Assembly (NCBI GenBank): GCA_028284155.1
Contig: JANQSF010000098.1
Coordinates: 124,001 to 188,000, forward strand
Direction: 5' to 3'
Source: Phycisphaeraceae bacterium
GTDB taxonomy: Bacteria > Planctomycetota > Phycisphaerae > Phycisphaerales > Phycisphaeraceae
DNA: 64,000 nucleotides
Below, one piece after another: positions 34,044 to 41,723 of the stretch (its first letter is position 1; each line of letters opens with the position of its first letter). The notes beneath the pieces are model-generated. The model was not told where the DNA came from and did no database searches. It saw only the letters and a list, made by a program, of their open reading frames with translations. The position numbers and the translations under genes are program-made.

Positions 34044-34787
34044 TTACGCGGCCGAGCGTCGTCGGCGGAGCATGACCAGGCCGCCGACGGCCAGCAGGCT
34101 CATTGAGGCCGGCTCGGGGATGCCGCCGCCGGGCGTCGGGCCCGGTTGCGGTCCGGGCGTCGGTGTCTGAACCGGCGTGCCGGTTACGAGGTTGTTGAGT
34201 CGGACGCGAACGGCGCCGTCCTGCTGGATGCGGACCTCGCCGAGTTCATCGCCCATGTTGGTGATGCCGCCGACGAAGACGGTCGCGGGGTTGTTGTTCT
34301 GACCGATGTCCACCAGCATCGAACCGAGTGATGCGCCGCCGGTGTCGAAGAACTCGATCGTGGGGCCGGTGTTGTCGAGTGCCGACAGTTCGAAACCGAA
34401 AGCCGTCACGCCGGGGTTGGGGAAGTCGAGAATCAACGCGGTGAGGGCGCTCACATCCGTCGATCGCACGGCATTGTCACCGCCGCCGATATCAACGGAT
34501 TCGAGATCGTCAGCAAACGGGTTGTCTGGATCGTGAGCGACCAAGACATCGACGCCGGGCGTCGGCGAGAACTCGTTCGGCGCGAATAACGCGGTGTTAA
34601 AGACGACACCCGCCGGGATGCCGTCCAAGTCCTGCGTTGTGTCCGTTCCGCCCAGGTCGGCGAAGAACGCGGCGGCGTCGTTGACGGCGCCCGTCTTGTA
34701 GATGACGACTGCGGCCTGCGATTGGGCCACGCAGACCGACACGGCGACAGCGGCCGCACACATCCAAACTCTCTTCAAGCCACTCAT
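34044..34787 (-). CDS. PEP-CTERM protein, tandem paralogue 1
   Basis: 247 residues. Signal peptide (residues 1-25, ending QSQA), a single beta-rich domain (about 26-205) and a C-terminal sorting tail: IPEPASMSLLAVGGLVMLRRRR. The PEP motif, membrane helix and Arg cluster are what exosortase recognises to anchor proteins at the cell surface. A Pro/Gly/Thr spacer precedes the tail. It is a close paralogue of the gene at 35081, with about 100 residues before the tail nearly identical. ATG at 34787 with GGAG six bases away. No exosortase gene in this window. Function of the domain unknown. Confidence 0.85.
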   Translation of the reverse strand: MSGLKRVWMCAAAVAVSVCVAQSQAAVVIYKTGAVNDAAAFFADLGGTDTTQDLDGIPAGVVFNTALFAPNEFSPTPGVDVLVAHDPDNPFADDLESVDIGGGDNAVRSTDVSALTALILDFPNPGVTAFGFELSALDNTGPTIEFFDTGGASLGSMLVDIGQNNNPATVFVGGITNMGDELGEVRIQQDGAVRVRLNNLVTGTPVQTPTPGPQPGPTPGGGIPEPASMSLLAVGGLVMLRRRRSAA

Positions 34788-34858
34788 GATTCTCTCCGGG
34801 CGTTTCTCGGGGTCTTCCTTCGCGTCCTGTCACGGGTACAGCGCCGTGAGGGGTAGCC

Positions 34859-34886
34859 ATTGTACAGGATGCTGTGGGCGAGTCAA
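34859..34886 (-). promoter_or_regulatory. Sigma-70-type promoter of PEP-CTERM gene 1
   Basis: On the minus strand TTGACT (34886-34881), a 16-base spacer and TACAAT (34864-34859), each five of six to consensus. About 70 bases before the start codon. The same boxes and spacing occur before the paralogue although the spacer bases differ. Confidence 0.75.
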
Positions 34887-34929
34887 TGCTCAGCGGCCAT
34901 TAATCCTTCATTCGGGCCGAATTACGTCG
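34880..34929 (-). pseudogene. Fragment of the 3' end of PEP-CTERM gene 3
   Basis: Forty-nine of 50 bases equal 35905-35954. On the minus strand they include the last ten codons and stop of the gene at 35925 (ending NSARMKD), here detached and non-coding. This remnant marks one breakpoint of the tandem duplication. It overlaps the -35 box of gene 1. Confidence 0.85.
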
Positions 34930-35016
34930 GCGGCACGTGTGGCATGAAGTCGAATGGGAGACGCTTCCCTGGCAGGTGTCGATTGCCGGCCTCGGCCGCG
35001 GGACGCCCGAAAAAAG

Positions 35017-35046
35017 AACCGAGCGGCCGTTGAGGGCCGCTCGGTT
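35017..35046 (-). terminator. Terminator of PEP-CTERM gene 2
   Basis: 12-bp stem AACCGAGCGGCC with loop GTTGAG, followed on the minus strand by CTTTTTT. A strong intrinsic terminator, 34 bases after the stop of the gene at 35081, and a duplicate of 33979-34008. Confidence 0.9.
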
Positions 35047-35080
35047 GGGTTGTTAATTAAGTTGACGCGTGAAGCGGTGT

Positions 35081-35809
35081 TTACGCGGCCGAGCGTCGTC
35101 GGCGGAGCATGACCAGGCCGCCGACGGCCAGCAGGCTCATCGAGGCCGGCTCGGGGATGCCGGCACCGGGGCCGGGTCCCGGGGTCGGAACCTGAACCGG
35201 CGTGCCGGTCACGAGGTTGTTGATTCGGACGCGAACGGCGCCGTCCTGCTGGATGCGGATCTCGCCGAGTTCGTCACCCATGTTGGTGATGCCGCCGACG
35301 AAGACGGTCGCGGGGTTGTTGTTCTGACCGATGTCCACCAGCATCGAGCCGAGCGATACGCCGCCGGTGTCGAAGAACTCGATCGTGGGGCCGGTGTTGT
35401 CGAGTGCCGACAGTTCGAAACCGAAGGCCGTCACGCCCGGATCGAAGCCGCTGAGAACCAGCGCGTCGAGGGCGCTTAAGTCGGTCGATTGAACGGCGAT
35501 GTCCCCGCCCCCGATATCGATGCTTTCGAGATCAAGTGCAAATAGATTCTGAGGATCGGCCGAGAGTAACCCGTTTGTGCCGGGAGTCGGGGAAAAGGCT
35601 GCTGGGAAAAAAACTGTCCCGTCAAATGCTTGGACGCCGAGCGCGTCCAAGTCATAGGTTGTATCAGTACCAGCCAGATCGGCGAGGAACGCCGCTCCGT
35701 CGTTGACGGCGCCCGTCTTGTAGATGACGACCGCGGCCTGCGACTGGGCTACGAAAACCGACAGAGCGACAGCGGCCGCACACATCCAACCTCTCGTCAA
35801 AGCACTCAT
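35081..35809 (-). CDS. PEP-CTERM protein, tandem paralogue 2
   Basis: 242 residues. Signal peptide ending QSQA, beta-rich domain, and C-terminal IPEPASMSLLAVGGLVMLRRRR sorting signal identical to paralogue 1. The N-terminal third has diverged most (DTTYDLDALGVQAFDG against DTTQDLDGIPAGV), while the stretch FGFELSALDNTGPTIEFFD onward is almost unchanged. The ATG at 35809 has GGAG six bases upstream in the same leader as paralogue 1; an ATG four codons earlier is also in frame. Presumably surface-anchored by an exosortase encoded elsewhere. Confidence 0.85.
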   Translation of the reverse strand: MSALTRGWMCAAAVALSVFVAQSQAAVVIYKTGAVNDGAAFLADLAGTDTTYDLDALGVQAFDGTVFFPAAFSPTPGTNGLLSADPQNLFALDLESIDIGGGDIAVQSTDLSALDALVLSGFDPGVTAFGFELSALDNTGPTIEFFDTGGVSLGSMLVDIGQNNNPATVFVGGITNMGDELGEIRIQQDGAVRVRINNLVTGTPVQVPTPGPGPGAGIPEPASMSLLAVGGLVMLRRRRSAA

Positions 35810-35883
35810 GATTCTCTCCAAGCGATTCTCGGGATCCTTCTTCGCGTCCTATGTCACGGGACCAAGCCCGCGACTCGGCTTCA

Positions 35884-35911
35884 ATTGTACAGGCTCTTTG
35901 GGGCGAGTCAA
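35884..35911 (-). promoter_or_regulatory. Sigma-70-type promoter of PEP-CTERM gene 2
   Basis: TTGACT at 35911-35906, 16-base spacer, TACAAT at 35889-35884 on the minus strand; matches the promoter of gene 1 in boxes and spacing. It sits around the stop codon region of the upstream gene. Confidence 0.75.
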
Positions 35912-35924
35912 TGCTCAGCGGCCG

Positions 35925-37823
35925 TTAATCCTTCATTCGGGCCGAATTACGTCGCCGTCCCAGGGCGGCGAAAACGCCGATTGCGGCCAGCAGGCCGGTT
36001 GCCGGTTCGGGAATCCCCGCGCCGCCCGGGCCGCCGGGCTGATCGGCCGCCACACCGAAACGGATGTTGTCGATCGACAGCCTGGTGCCCGTCAGTTGGA
36101 TGAGGGGCGTGATGACGAGTCGGCCGATCAACTCGTCCGACGTCAGGCCGAAGAAGGTCTCGCCCGTGCCGGGGACGCTGACCATCAGGGCGTCGCCGAG
36201 CGAGGTCGTGTCATCGACACCGAAGAGGGAGATCGCGGCCTCGGCCGACTGACCGTCGGTCGAGAGCAGGATGCTCAACGCATCCACGGCCGGGTCGAAG
36301 TCGACCTCGAACGCCTGCATGCCGGTCAGGTCGGTTGAACGCAGGGCGTTGTCGCCGGCCGACTGCTCGAACAACTCGAAGTCGTCGCCGAACGGGTTTT
36401 CCGTGGTGAAGCCAACGGTGATGCCGGCGGCGATATCGCCGGCGGCGAACGGCCCTGCGGCGACCGCGTTGTTCAGGTCGGCGTCCCACGTCGTCGGGCC
36501 GCCGGAAACGTCCGGTCCCTCGAAATCTTCGAGCGACAGGGACGTGGTGGCGGCCTGGAAATCACCTAGGTTCGCGTACGTGGTGACGGGCGCGGGCGGT
36601 AGGGCCGAGACGGTCAGTGTCGACGAGCCGAGGCCGGCTGTGACCGCCCCGTTGTTCGTCACGGCTTCCGGCGTGATGCCGCCCCCGCCGCCGGGCTGAT
36701 CGAACGTGAACGCGAATGCGGAACGCACGCCGTTTTCACCCTCGCGCTGGCCGCTGATCACGGCGATGCGTTCGGTGCCGCCGCCGGGTCCTTGCGTGAC
36801 GCTGACACCGAACAAAGCCGATTCACCGCCGGGGATGGCTTCGATGTCGGCTTGAAGGTCGAACTCTTGCAGCATGCCGACGTCGGCGCTGGTCGGCGAG
36901 GTCATCGGCGCGGTGTAAAGCCGGCCGTCCGCGCCCACGACGTACAACTGATTGTCGTACACGTCGACGCCGAACAGGCGGGGCGTGCCGCCCAGGAAAA
37001 AGTCGGTGCCGGTCGGTGTGAAGCGTGCGACCTCGGTATCGGCACCGGTCGCCTCGTCGAGGGCGAAGATCACCCAGTCGCCCGCGCCGTTGTCCGAGCC
37101 GGTGTAGAAGTGGTTGCCGTCGTGCGAAATCCCGCGGAAGCGGTAGGCGGTGCGCTCGGCGACGTTCGGCCCGATCATGTTGTTGAACCAGGCCAAGCCG
37201 CCCACGTTGATCGTCGCGCCGTTGTCGACGAGCGTGACGGCGCGGATGAAGTCCTGACCGCCTGTTCCACCGGAAAAGCCGGCGCTGAAGTTCGTGGCGA
37301 AGACCGTCCCGTTCGTCGCGGCCGACTCGACACCGCCGGCGAGGAAACCGTTTTCCGTGACGGTCAGGGTGAACACATTCGGGCCAACCGGGGCAGAGCC
37401 TTCCAGCGAGCCGGTTGACCAAGTCGCTGCGTCGAACTTGTAGAAGCCGCCGTGATCGTTGCCGACGCCGTACACGTCGCTGCCCAAGCGGATCGGCGCA
37501 CCCTTCGAGCCCATCGGCGGCATGCCCAGCGACTGCGCGCGGTTTTGCACTTGGTCGTTCGTTCGGATCGTGCGAACGGCCGCGCCGGTCGCAAGATCGA
37601 CCTGGTGCGCACCCCAACCAATCTGACCGAGGTTGACGACGGGTTGGCCGCCTGGGCCAACGTCGAACTGGCCGTTGTTATAGAAGACGCTTCCCTGGTT
37701 GTTGGCCGGGTCGCCGGCGGTCGCGTCGAACGTCCAAGAGTGCGTGGGCGTGGTGATCGCCGCGACATTGCCCGCGATCAGGGCAATGCACAACCCCGCC
37801 AAGATTGTCCTGACAGCCTTCAT
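35925..37823 (-). CDS. Large PEP-CTERM protein
   Basis: 632 residues. Signal peptide (MKAVRTILAGLCIALIAGNVAA), a long N-terminal region (about 25-380) with propeller-like repeats of the form YGVGNDHGGFYKFDAAT, NHFYTGSDNGAGDWVIFALD and GVDVYDNQLYVVGADGRLY, then a beta domain (about 420-600) and the C-terminal GIPEPATGLLAAIGVFAALGRRR sorting signal. The middle domain resembles the domain in the two small paralogues (FFGLTSDELIGRLVITPL). ATG at 37823 with AGGAG nine bases away; longer starts at 37844 and 37874 are possible. Expected to be surface-anchored. Confidence 0.8.
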   Translation of the reverse strand: MKAVRTILAGLCIALIAGNVAAITTPTHSWTFDATAGDPANNQGSVFYNNGQFDVGPGGQPVVNLGQIGWGAHQVDLATGAAVRTIRTNDQVQNRAQSLGMPPMGSKGAPIRLGSDVYGVGNDHGGFYKFDAATWSTGSLEGSAPVGPNVFTLTVTENGFLAGGVESAATNGTVFATNFSAGFSGGTGGQDFIRAVTLVDNGATINVGGLAWFNNMIGPNVAERTAYRFRGISHDGNHFYTGSDNGAGDWVIFALDEATGADTEVARFTPTGTDFFLGGTPRLFGVDVYDNQLYVVGADGRLYTAPMTSPTSADVGMLQEFDLQADIEAIPGGESALFGVSVTQGPGGGTERIAVISGQREGENGVRSAFAFTFDQPGGGGGITPEAVTNNGAVTAGLGSSTLTVSALPPAPVTTYANLGDFQAATTSLSLEDFEGPDVSGGPTTWDADLNNAVAAGPFAAGDIAAGITVGFTTENPFGDDFELFEQSAGDNALRSTDLTGMQAFEVDFDPAVDALSILLSTDGQSAEAAISLFGVDDTTSLGDALMVSVPGTGETFFGLTSDELIGRLVITPLIQLTGTRLSIDNIRFGVAADQPGGPGGAGIPEPATGLLAAIGVFAALGRRRNSARMKD

Positions 37824-37907
37824 CCGCGTGATCTCCTGTTCCATCCGGTCGATGGGTCGGGTCTTTCGTCTCATTCCGTCCGCCGGGAAACGGCTCGGCG
37901 TGGTTGC

Positions 37908-37936
37908 AGTATATCCGGGCTGGGGGGGCGATACAA
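37908..37936 (-). promoter_or_regulatory. Promoter of the large PEP-CTERM gene
   Basis: On the minus strand TTGTAT (37936-37931), a 17-base spacer and TATACT (37913-37908), about 85 bases before the ATG at 37823. Confidence 0.6.
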
Positions 37937-38072
37937 GGGCGATTAGGCGGGGTTCACACGGTTTTTGCGGGCGGCTGGTGGGCTGATTGCGATCGGGTGG
38001 GTCATCGGTGGTTTGCCCAGATTAACGCGGCTGGATTGGTTTTTGGGTCGTACTTCGCGTTGACGTCGAGAT

Positions 38073-38143
38073 TCGTGCCACGGCCGTGTCGGCCGTGTGA
38101 AACACCCTCGATGAACCGCACGGCCGACACGGCCGTGGCACGA
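38073..38143. repeat. Perfect 25-bp stem palindrome
   Basis: Bases 38073-38097 are perfectly complementary to 38119-38143, with a 21-base loop. The arms are ACGGCCGTGTCGGCCGTG-like reiterations. It lies in the divergent spacer between the large PEP-CTERM gene and the solenoid PEP-CTERM gene. Nothing gene-like was found in the rest of that 604-base spacer (37824-38427) apart from the promoter at 37908. Confidence 0.85.
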
Positions 38144-38427
38144 TACGCGTGCCTCACTCCAAATGAACCACTTCTGGCTTTCGTCAACACTTGGATCTGG
38201 TAGATTCATCGGGTACACTCGGGTGGTAGGTTCCTGTCGGCTGCGTCGCCGCTGGTGTGACAGTCTGCGAAGTCGTTCGAATCGCCCCAGCCGACCGTTG
38301 GTTTCGGTGTGCTTTCGGTTGCGCGTGTATCGCACGTCTTGGGCGTGCGCGGGTTCATCGCCGGCTCTCGGCGACACATCAATTTGGGATGAGTCACATC
38401 GCACCCTTGACGCGAAGGAGATGTCAC

Positions 38428-39864
38428 ATGCAGCGAAGTCGGTTATCCATCACCCTCATCGCGGCCGCGGCGGTCGCCCTGTTTGCCCATGTTCACGCGG
38501 CCCAGGCGGTCGTGACATTCGACGACAACGGGGCCCACACGATCCCCGGGACGGACGGGAGCATTATGGATGTCGACGGTGGCGCGGCCGCGGAGGTCGA
38601 AGGCACGACCTCGCTGACGCTCGGCCTGGGCGGCGAGATCTCGTCGATCGACACGGGCAACACGGGCAACGGCGCGACGGGCGTGCGCGTGGAAAACAGC
38701 GCGCTGTTCGACTTCTCAGGCGGCACGCTGAGCGCGACGGACACGACGGGCGGGGAGAACGCGACGGGCATCCAGGTGCAGGCCAACGCGATGGCGATCG
38801 TCTCCGGCGCGGGGTCGTTCACCGTCTCGGACACGGGCGGCGGCGACGCACGCGCGATCCTGGCGCAGGGCAATTCGATTGTGAGCATCACGGCGGGCGG
38901 CGTGATCGACTCGGTGACCGACGCCGGCAACGACGACGCGTTCGGGGTCGAGGTCAGCGACGGCGCTTCGCCGACGATCAGCATGTTGGGCACGATCTCG
39001 CTGGTGCAGGACAGCGGGAACAACTCCGCACGCGGGTTGCAACTGCATGACAACAGCGCAGCCGTCGTGTTCATCGGCGGCAGCGGCGAGTTCACCGACA
39101 TCGACGAGAGCGGCTCGGGCGACATGCGCGGCCTGATGGCGCAGGGGTCGAACAACATGTCGATGGTGTCGTTTTTCGGCCTGATCAACGCGACGGAGGC
39201 CGGCAACGGCGCAGGTTATGGCGCGCAGGCGCAGGGCTTTGCCACGTTCGACATCGGCGGCGAGATCAACGTGCAGGAGAACGGCAACGGCGCGGGGTTC
39301 GGCATCCGCGCGCAGCACAACGCCGTTGTCAACCTGTTCGGCACGGTCCGCCTCGATGAGAACGGCGGGGGCAACGCACGCGCCTTGCAGACGGACAACG
39401 ACGCGGTGGTCAACATCTATTCGGGGTTCAACTACGGCTCGCAGCAGTTGGGCGGCGGCAACCACACGCCGATCCTGATCAACGGTAACAGCACGGTCAA
39501 TGTGTTCGGCGGCGACCTGGACAACCAGACGGGCACGAACCTGAACATCGATGTCAACGGCACCGGCGCGCTCAACCTGACGCTCATGCCGTTCTCGTCG
39601 TTCCTGTTCGATGGGACGCAGTTCATCCTCGGGGCCGGCCAGTCGTTGTCGTTCTCCGATGTTGACGCGCCGGGCGACAACAGCTTCGTGCCAATCTCCG
39701 GCATCCTGGCCGACGGCACGCCGTTCTCGAACCAACTCAGTATCGACGGCAACGCGCTGGTGACGTTCCAGACCGCGCCGGTGCCCGAGCCGACCTCGGC
39801 GGCGCTGGCGATGCTCGGCCTGGCCAGCTTGGCGATGCGCCGTAGGCAACGGCGCGCAGCCTGA
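38428..39864 (+). CDS. PEP-CTERM protein with beta-solenoid repeats
   Basis: 478 residues. Signal peptide (1-25) followed by about ten imperfect repeats of 27-32 residues. Each runs roughly AxGhxxxxxAxhxxxxGxhxxhxxxGxGx, for example ATGIQVQANAMAIVSG and AFGVEVSDGASPTISM. This is the pattern of a right-handed parallel beta-helix or similar solenoid. Then a beta region (380-450) and the sorting signal VPEPTSAALAMLGLASLAMRRR. ATG at 38428 with AAGGAG seven bases away. Surface-anchored adhesin, scaffold or polysaccharide-binding protein are all possible; no catalytic motif seen. Confidence 0.85.
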   Translation: MQRSRLSITLIAAAAVALFAHVHAAQAVVTFDDNGAHTIPGTDGSIMDVDGGAAAEVEGTTSLTLGLGGEISSIDTGNTGNGATGVRVENSALFDFSGGTLSATDTTGGENATGIQVQANAMAIVSGAGSFTVSDTGGGDARAILAQGNSIVSITAGGVIDSVTDAGNDDAFGVEVSDGASPTISMLGTISLVQDSGNNSARGLQLHDNSAAVVFIGGSGEFTDIDESGSGDMRGLMAQGSNNMSMVSFFGLINATEAGNGAGYGAQAQGFATFDIGGEINVQENGNGAGFGIRAQHNAVVNLFGTVRLDENGGGNARALQTDNDAVVNIYSGFNYGSQQLGGGNHTPILINGNSTVNVFGGDLDNQTGTNLNIDVNGTGALNLTLMPFSSFLFDGTQFILGAGQSLSFSDVDAPGDNSFVPISGILADGTPFSNQLSIDGNALVTFQTAPVPEPTSAALAMLGLASLAMRRRQRRAA

Positions 39865-39869
39865 TCCTG

Positions 39870-39906
39870 CCGGCCTGTTGGCCGGTCGGTTGCGTCGCGA
39901 CCGGCC
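39870..39906 (+). terminator. Hairpins after the solenoid gene
   Basis: Two alternative GC stems: CCGGCC-TGTT-GGCCGG (39870-39885) and a 9-bp GGCCGGTCG/CGACCGGCC (39880-39888 with 39898-39906). They begin six bases after the stop codon. No T-run, so termination strength is uncertain. Confidence 0.45.
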
Positions 39907-39930
39907 GGCGGGGACAATCACGTCCCCACC

Positions 39931-40272
39931 ATGAGCGAACAACTGGAAAAACACCGCCCGCTCGTTCGGCTGCTGTTGCGGCTGATGGGTGTGTTTTTCT
40001 TTATCGAAGGTGTGTGGACCATGTTGGCGTACGGAATCGACCTGTTCTACCGCATTCGGTTTTATGAAGAGCAGAACGTCAAGTGGACACCGGACGATGC
40101 GTTCGCGCAACTGGTGGCTGGTTTCGTAGTATGTCTCCTGGGGTTGTACCTGATCTACAAAGGCCAATTCATCATGGACATCATCTTCCATGAAGCGACC
40201 GCCAAGGCCGTGGCCGAACCTGACGACGCCGACGACGCGCGGGGTGACGAAGACGACACCGACAAGACATGA
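39931..40272 (+). CDS. Small membrane protein upstream of sulfatase
   Basis: 113 residues, not recognised. Two hydrophobic segments (about 15-35 and 62-82) separated by a charged loop (RIRFYEEQNVKWTPDD), and an acidic Asp-rich C-terminus. Translationally coupled to the sulfatase: its TGA overlaps the next ATG (ATGA at 40269). Starts only 66 bases after the solenoid PEP-CTERM gene. Confidence 0.65.
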   Translation: MSEQLEKHRPLVRLLLRLMGVFFFIEGVWTMLAYGIDLFYRIRFYEEQNVKWTPDDAFAQLVAGFVVCLLGLYLIYKGQFIMDIIFHEATAKAVAEPDDADDARGDEDDTDKT

Positions 40273-41681
40273 GCAAGCCACCGATGCGCATTCAACACGT
40301 GACGTGTTCCGCCATACTTCTTGCGGTATGCCTTGGCGCGTTCGGTGTTCAGCCCGCGAACTCGGCCGAACCTACGCCGCCCAACATCGTTTTCATCTTC
40401 GCCGACGACCTCGGTTATGGCGACCTTGCCTGCTACGGCCACCCATACGCGAAGACGCCCGCGATCGACCGCCTCGCCCGGGAAGGCACGCGGTTCACGC
40501 AGTTCTATGTCGCCGGTATTACCTGTTGCCCCAGCCGAACGGGCATCATGACCGGCCTGTTCCCCGCACGGTTCCCCAAGTACATGGCCGACTACGGCTT
40601 CCGCGGGCGGGTCACCGTCACCGACCTGCTCAAGCAGCGCGGCTACAGGACCGGCCACTTCGGCAAGTGGCACATGGGGCCGGACACCGACGGCGTTTAC
40701 GGCATCGACGAATACGCCGCCGGCGAGCGAACGAAAGGCACGCCGCGCGGCCGCGACGCCGGGCTGTTCGATTCAGCCATCGACTTCATCAAGCGGCACG
40801 CCAACCGGGACAAGCCGTTCTACGTCAACATTTGGGGGCACATCACGCACTACCCCGTCGCCCCGCACCGGTCGCTGGCCGCGAAGTTCAAGCACGTGAA
40901 GGTCGACCGAAACGACTTCTCTAAGACCATGCAACACAAATTCGACGAATGCCTCCAACTCGGCGGCGACCTCGACCGCTGCATGCAACGCTATCTCGGC
41001 GACGTGTACGCGCTGGACATGCAGGTCGAACGCGTGCTGAAGACCATCGACGACCTGGGCATCCGTGACAACACCATCGTCGTCTTTTCCAGCGACCACG
41101 GCCCGGCCCCGATCAAGCTCGGCAAGGACAAACACGCCAAGGAGTTTTCACGCAACATGCTCGGCTACGCGGGTCAGTTTCGGGGCGGCAAACACTCGCA
41201 GTACGAAGGCGGCGTCCGCTCGCCGTTCCTCATCCGTTGGCCCGGCCGGGTCAAGGCCGGCCACGTCGACAACGCCAACGTCATCAGCGGCATCGATTGG
41301 TTGCCCACGCTTTGTTCGATCGCGGGCGTCAAAGACTTGCCCAAGCGGCTCGACGGCGACGACGTTTCCGACATCTGGCTGGGCGCGACTCGGCCGCGCA
41401 TCAAACCGCTGCTCTGGCGGACCAGCTCGCCCAACGCCTCGCCCGCCATCCGCGACGGCAAGTGGAAGCTGCACCTCGGCAAGCGGCGCGGTCAGACCGT
41501 CGAGTTGTACGACCTGTCCAACGACCCCTCCGAAAGCAACAACGTTGCAAGCCGCCACGCCGACGTCGTCGCCCGGCTGACGAAGAAGCTCAATGCCTGG
41601 GTCGCCCAGTTGCCCAAAGCCTACGACAAGGCGGACAACAAGGCTGATCGTAAGAAGGCCAGGAAAGAGCGGCGGCAATGA
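40269..41681 (+). CDS. Secreted sulfatase
   Basis: 470 residues of the formylglycine-dependent arylsulfatase family, hydrolysing sulfate esters of polysaccharides, a common planctomycete activity. Signal peptide (about 1-32). N-terminal metal-binding ADDLGYGD (45-52), activation motif CCPSRTG in which Cys86 (of C-x-P-S-R) would be oxidised to formylglycine, GKWHMG, and a later SDHGP with metal ligands. The C-terminal subdomain includes RTSSPNASPAIRDGKWKLHLGK, typical of the family. No sulfatase-maturing enzyme is adjacent. The four-base overlap with the preceding membrane protein suggests a two-gene unit. The substrate cannot be told. Confidence 0.93.
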   Translation: MSKPPMRIQHVTCSAILLAVCLGAFGVQPANSAEPTPPNIVFIFADDLGYGDLACYGHPYAKTPAIDRLAREGTRFTQFYVAGITCCPSRTGIMTGLFPARFPKYMADYGFRGRVTVTDLLKQRGYRTGHFGKWHMGPDTDGVYGIDEYAAGERTKGTPRGRDAGLFDSAIDFIKRHANRDKPFYVNIWGHITHYPVAPHRSLAAKFKHVKVDRNDFSKTMQHKFDECLQLGGDLDRCMQRYLGDVYALDMQVERVLKTIDDLGIRDNTIVVFSSDHGPAPIKLGKDKHAKEFSRNMLGYAGQFRGGKHSQYEGGVRSPFLIRWPGRVKAGHVDNANVISGIDWLPTLCSIAGVKDLPKRLDGDDVSDIWLGATRPRIKPLLWRTSSPNASPAIRDGKWKLHLGKRRGQTVELYDLSNDPSESNNVASRHADVVARLTKKLNAWVAQLPKAYDKADNKADRKKARKERRQ

Positions 41682-41723
41682 CTGTCATGTCGCGTAAGTG
41701 TCGCCTCGCTTCAAGCTCGGCGG

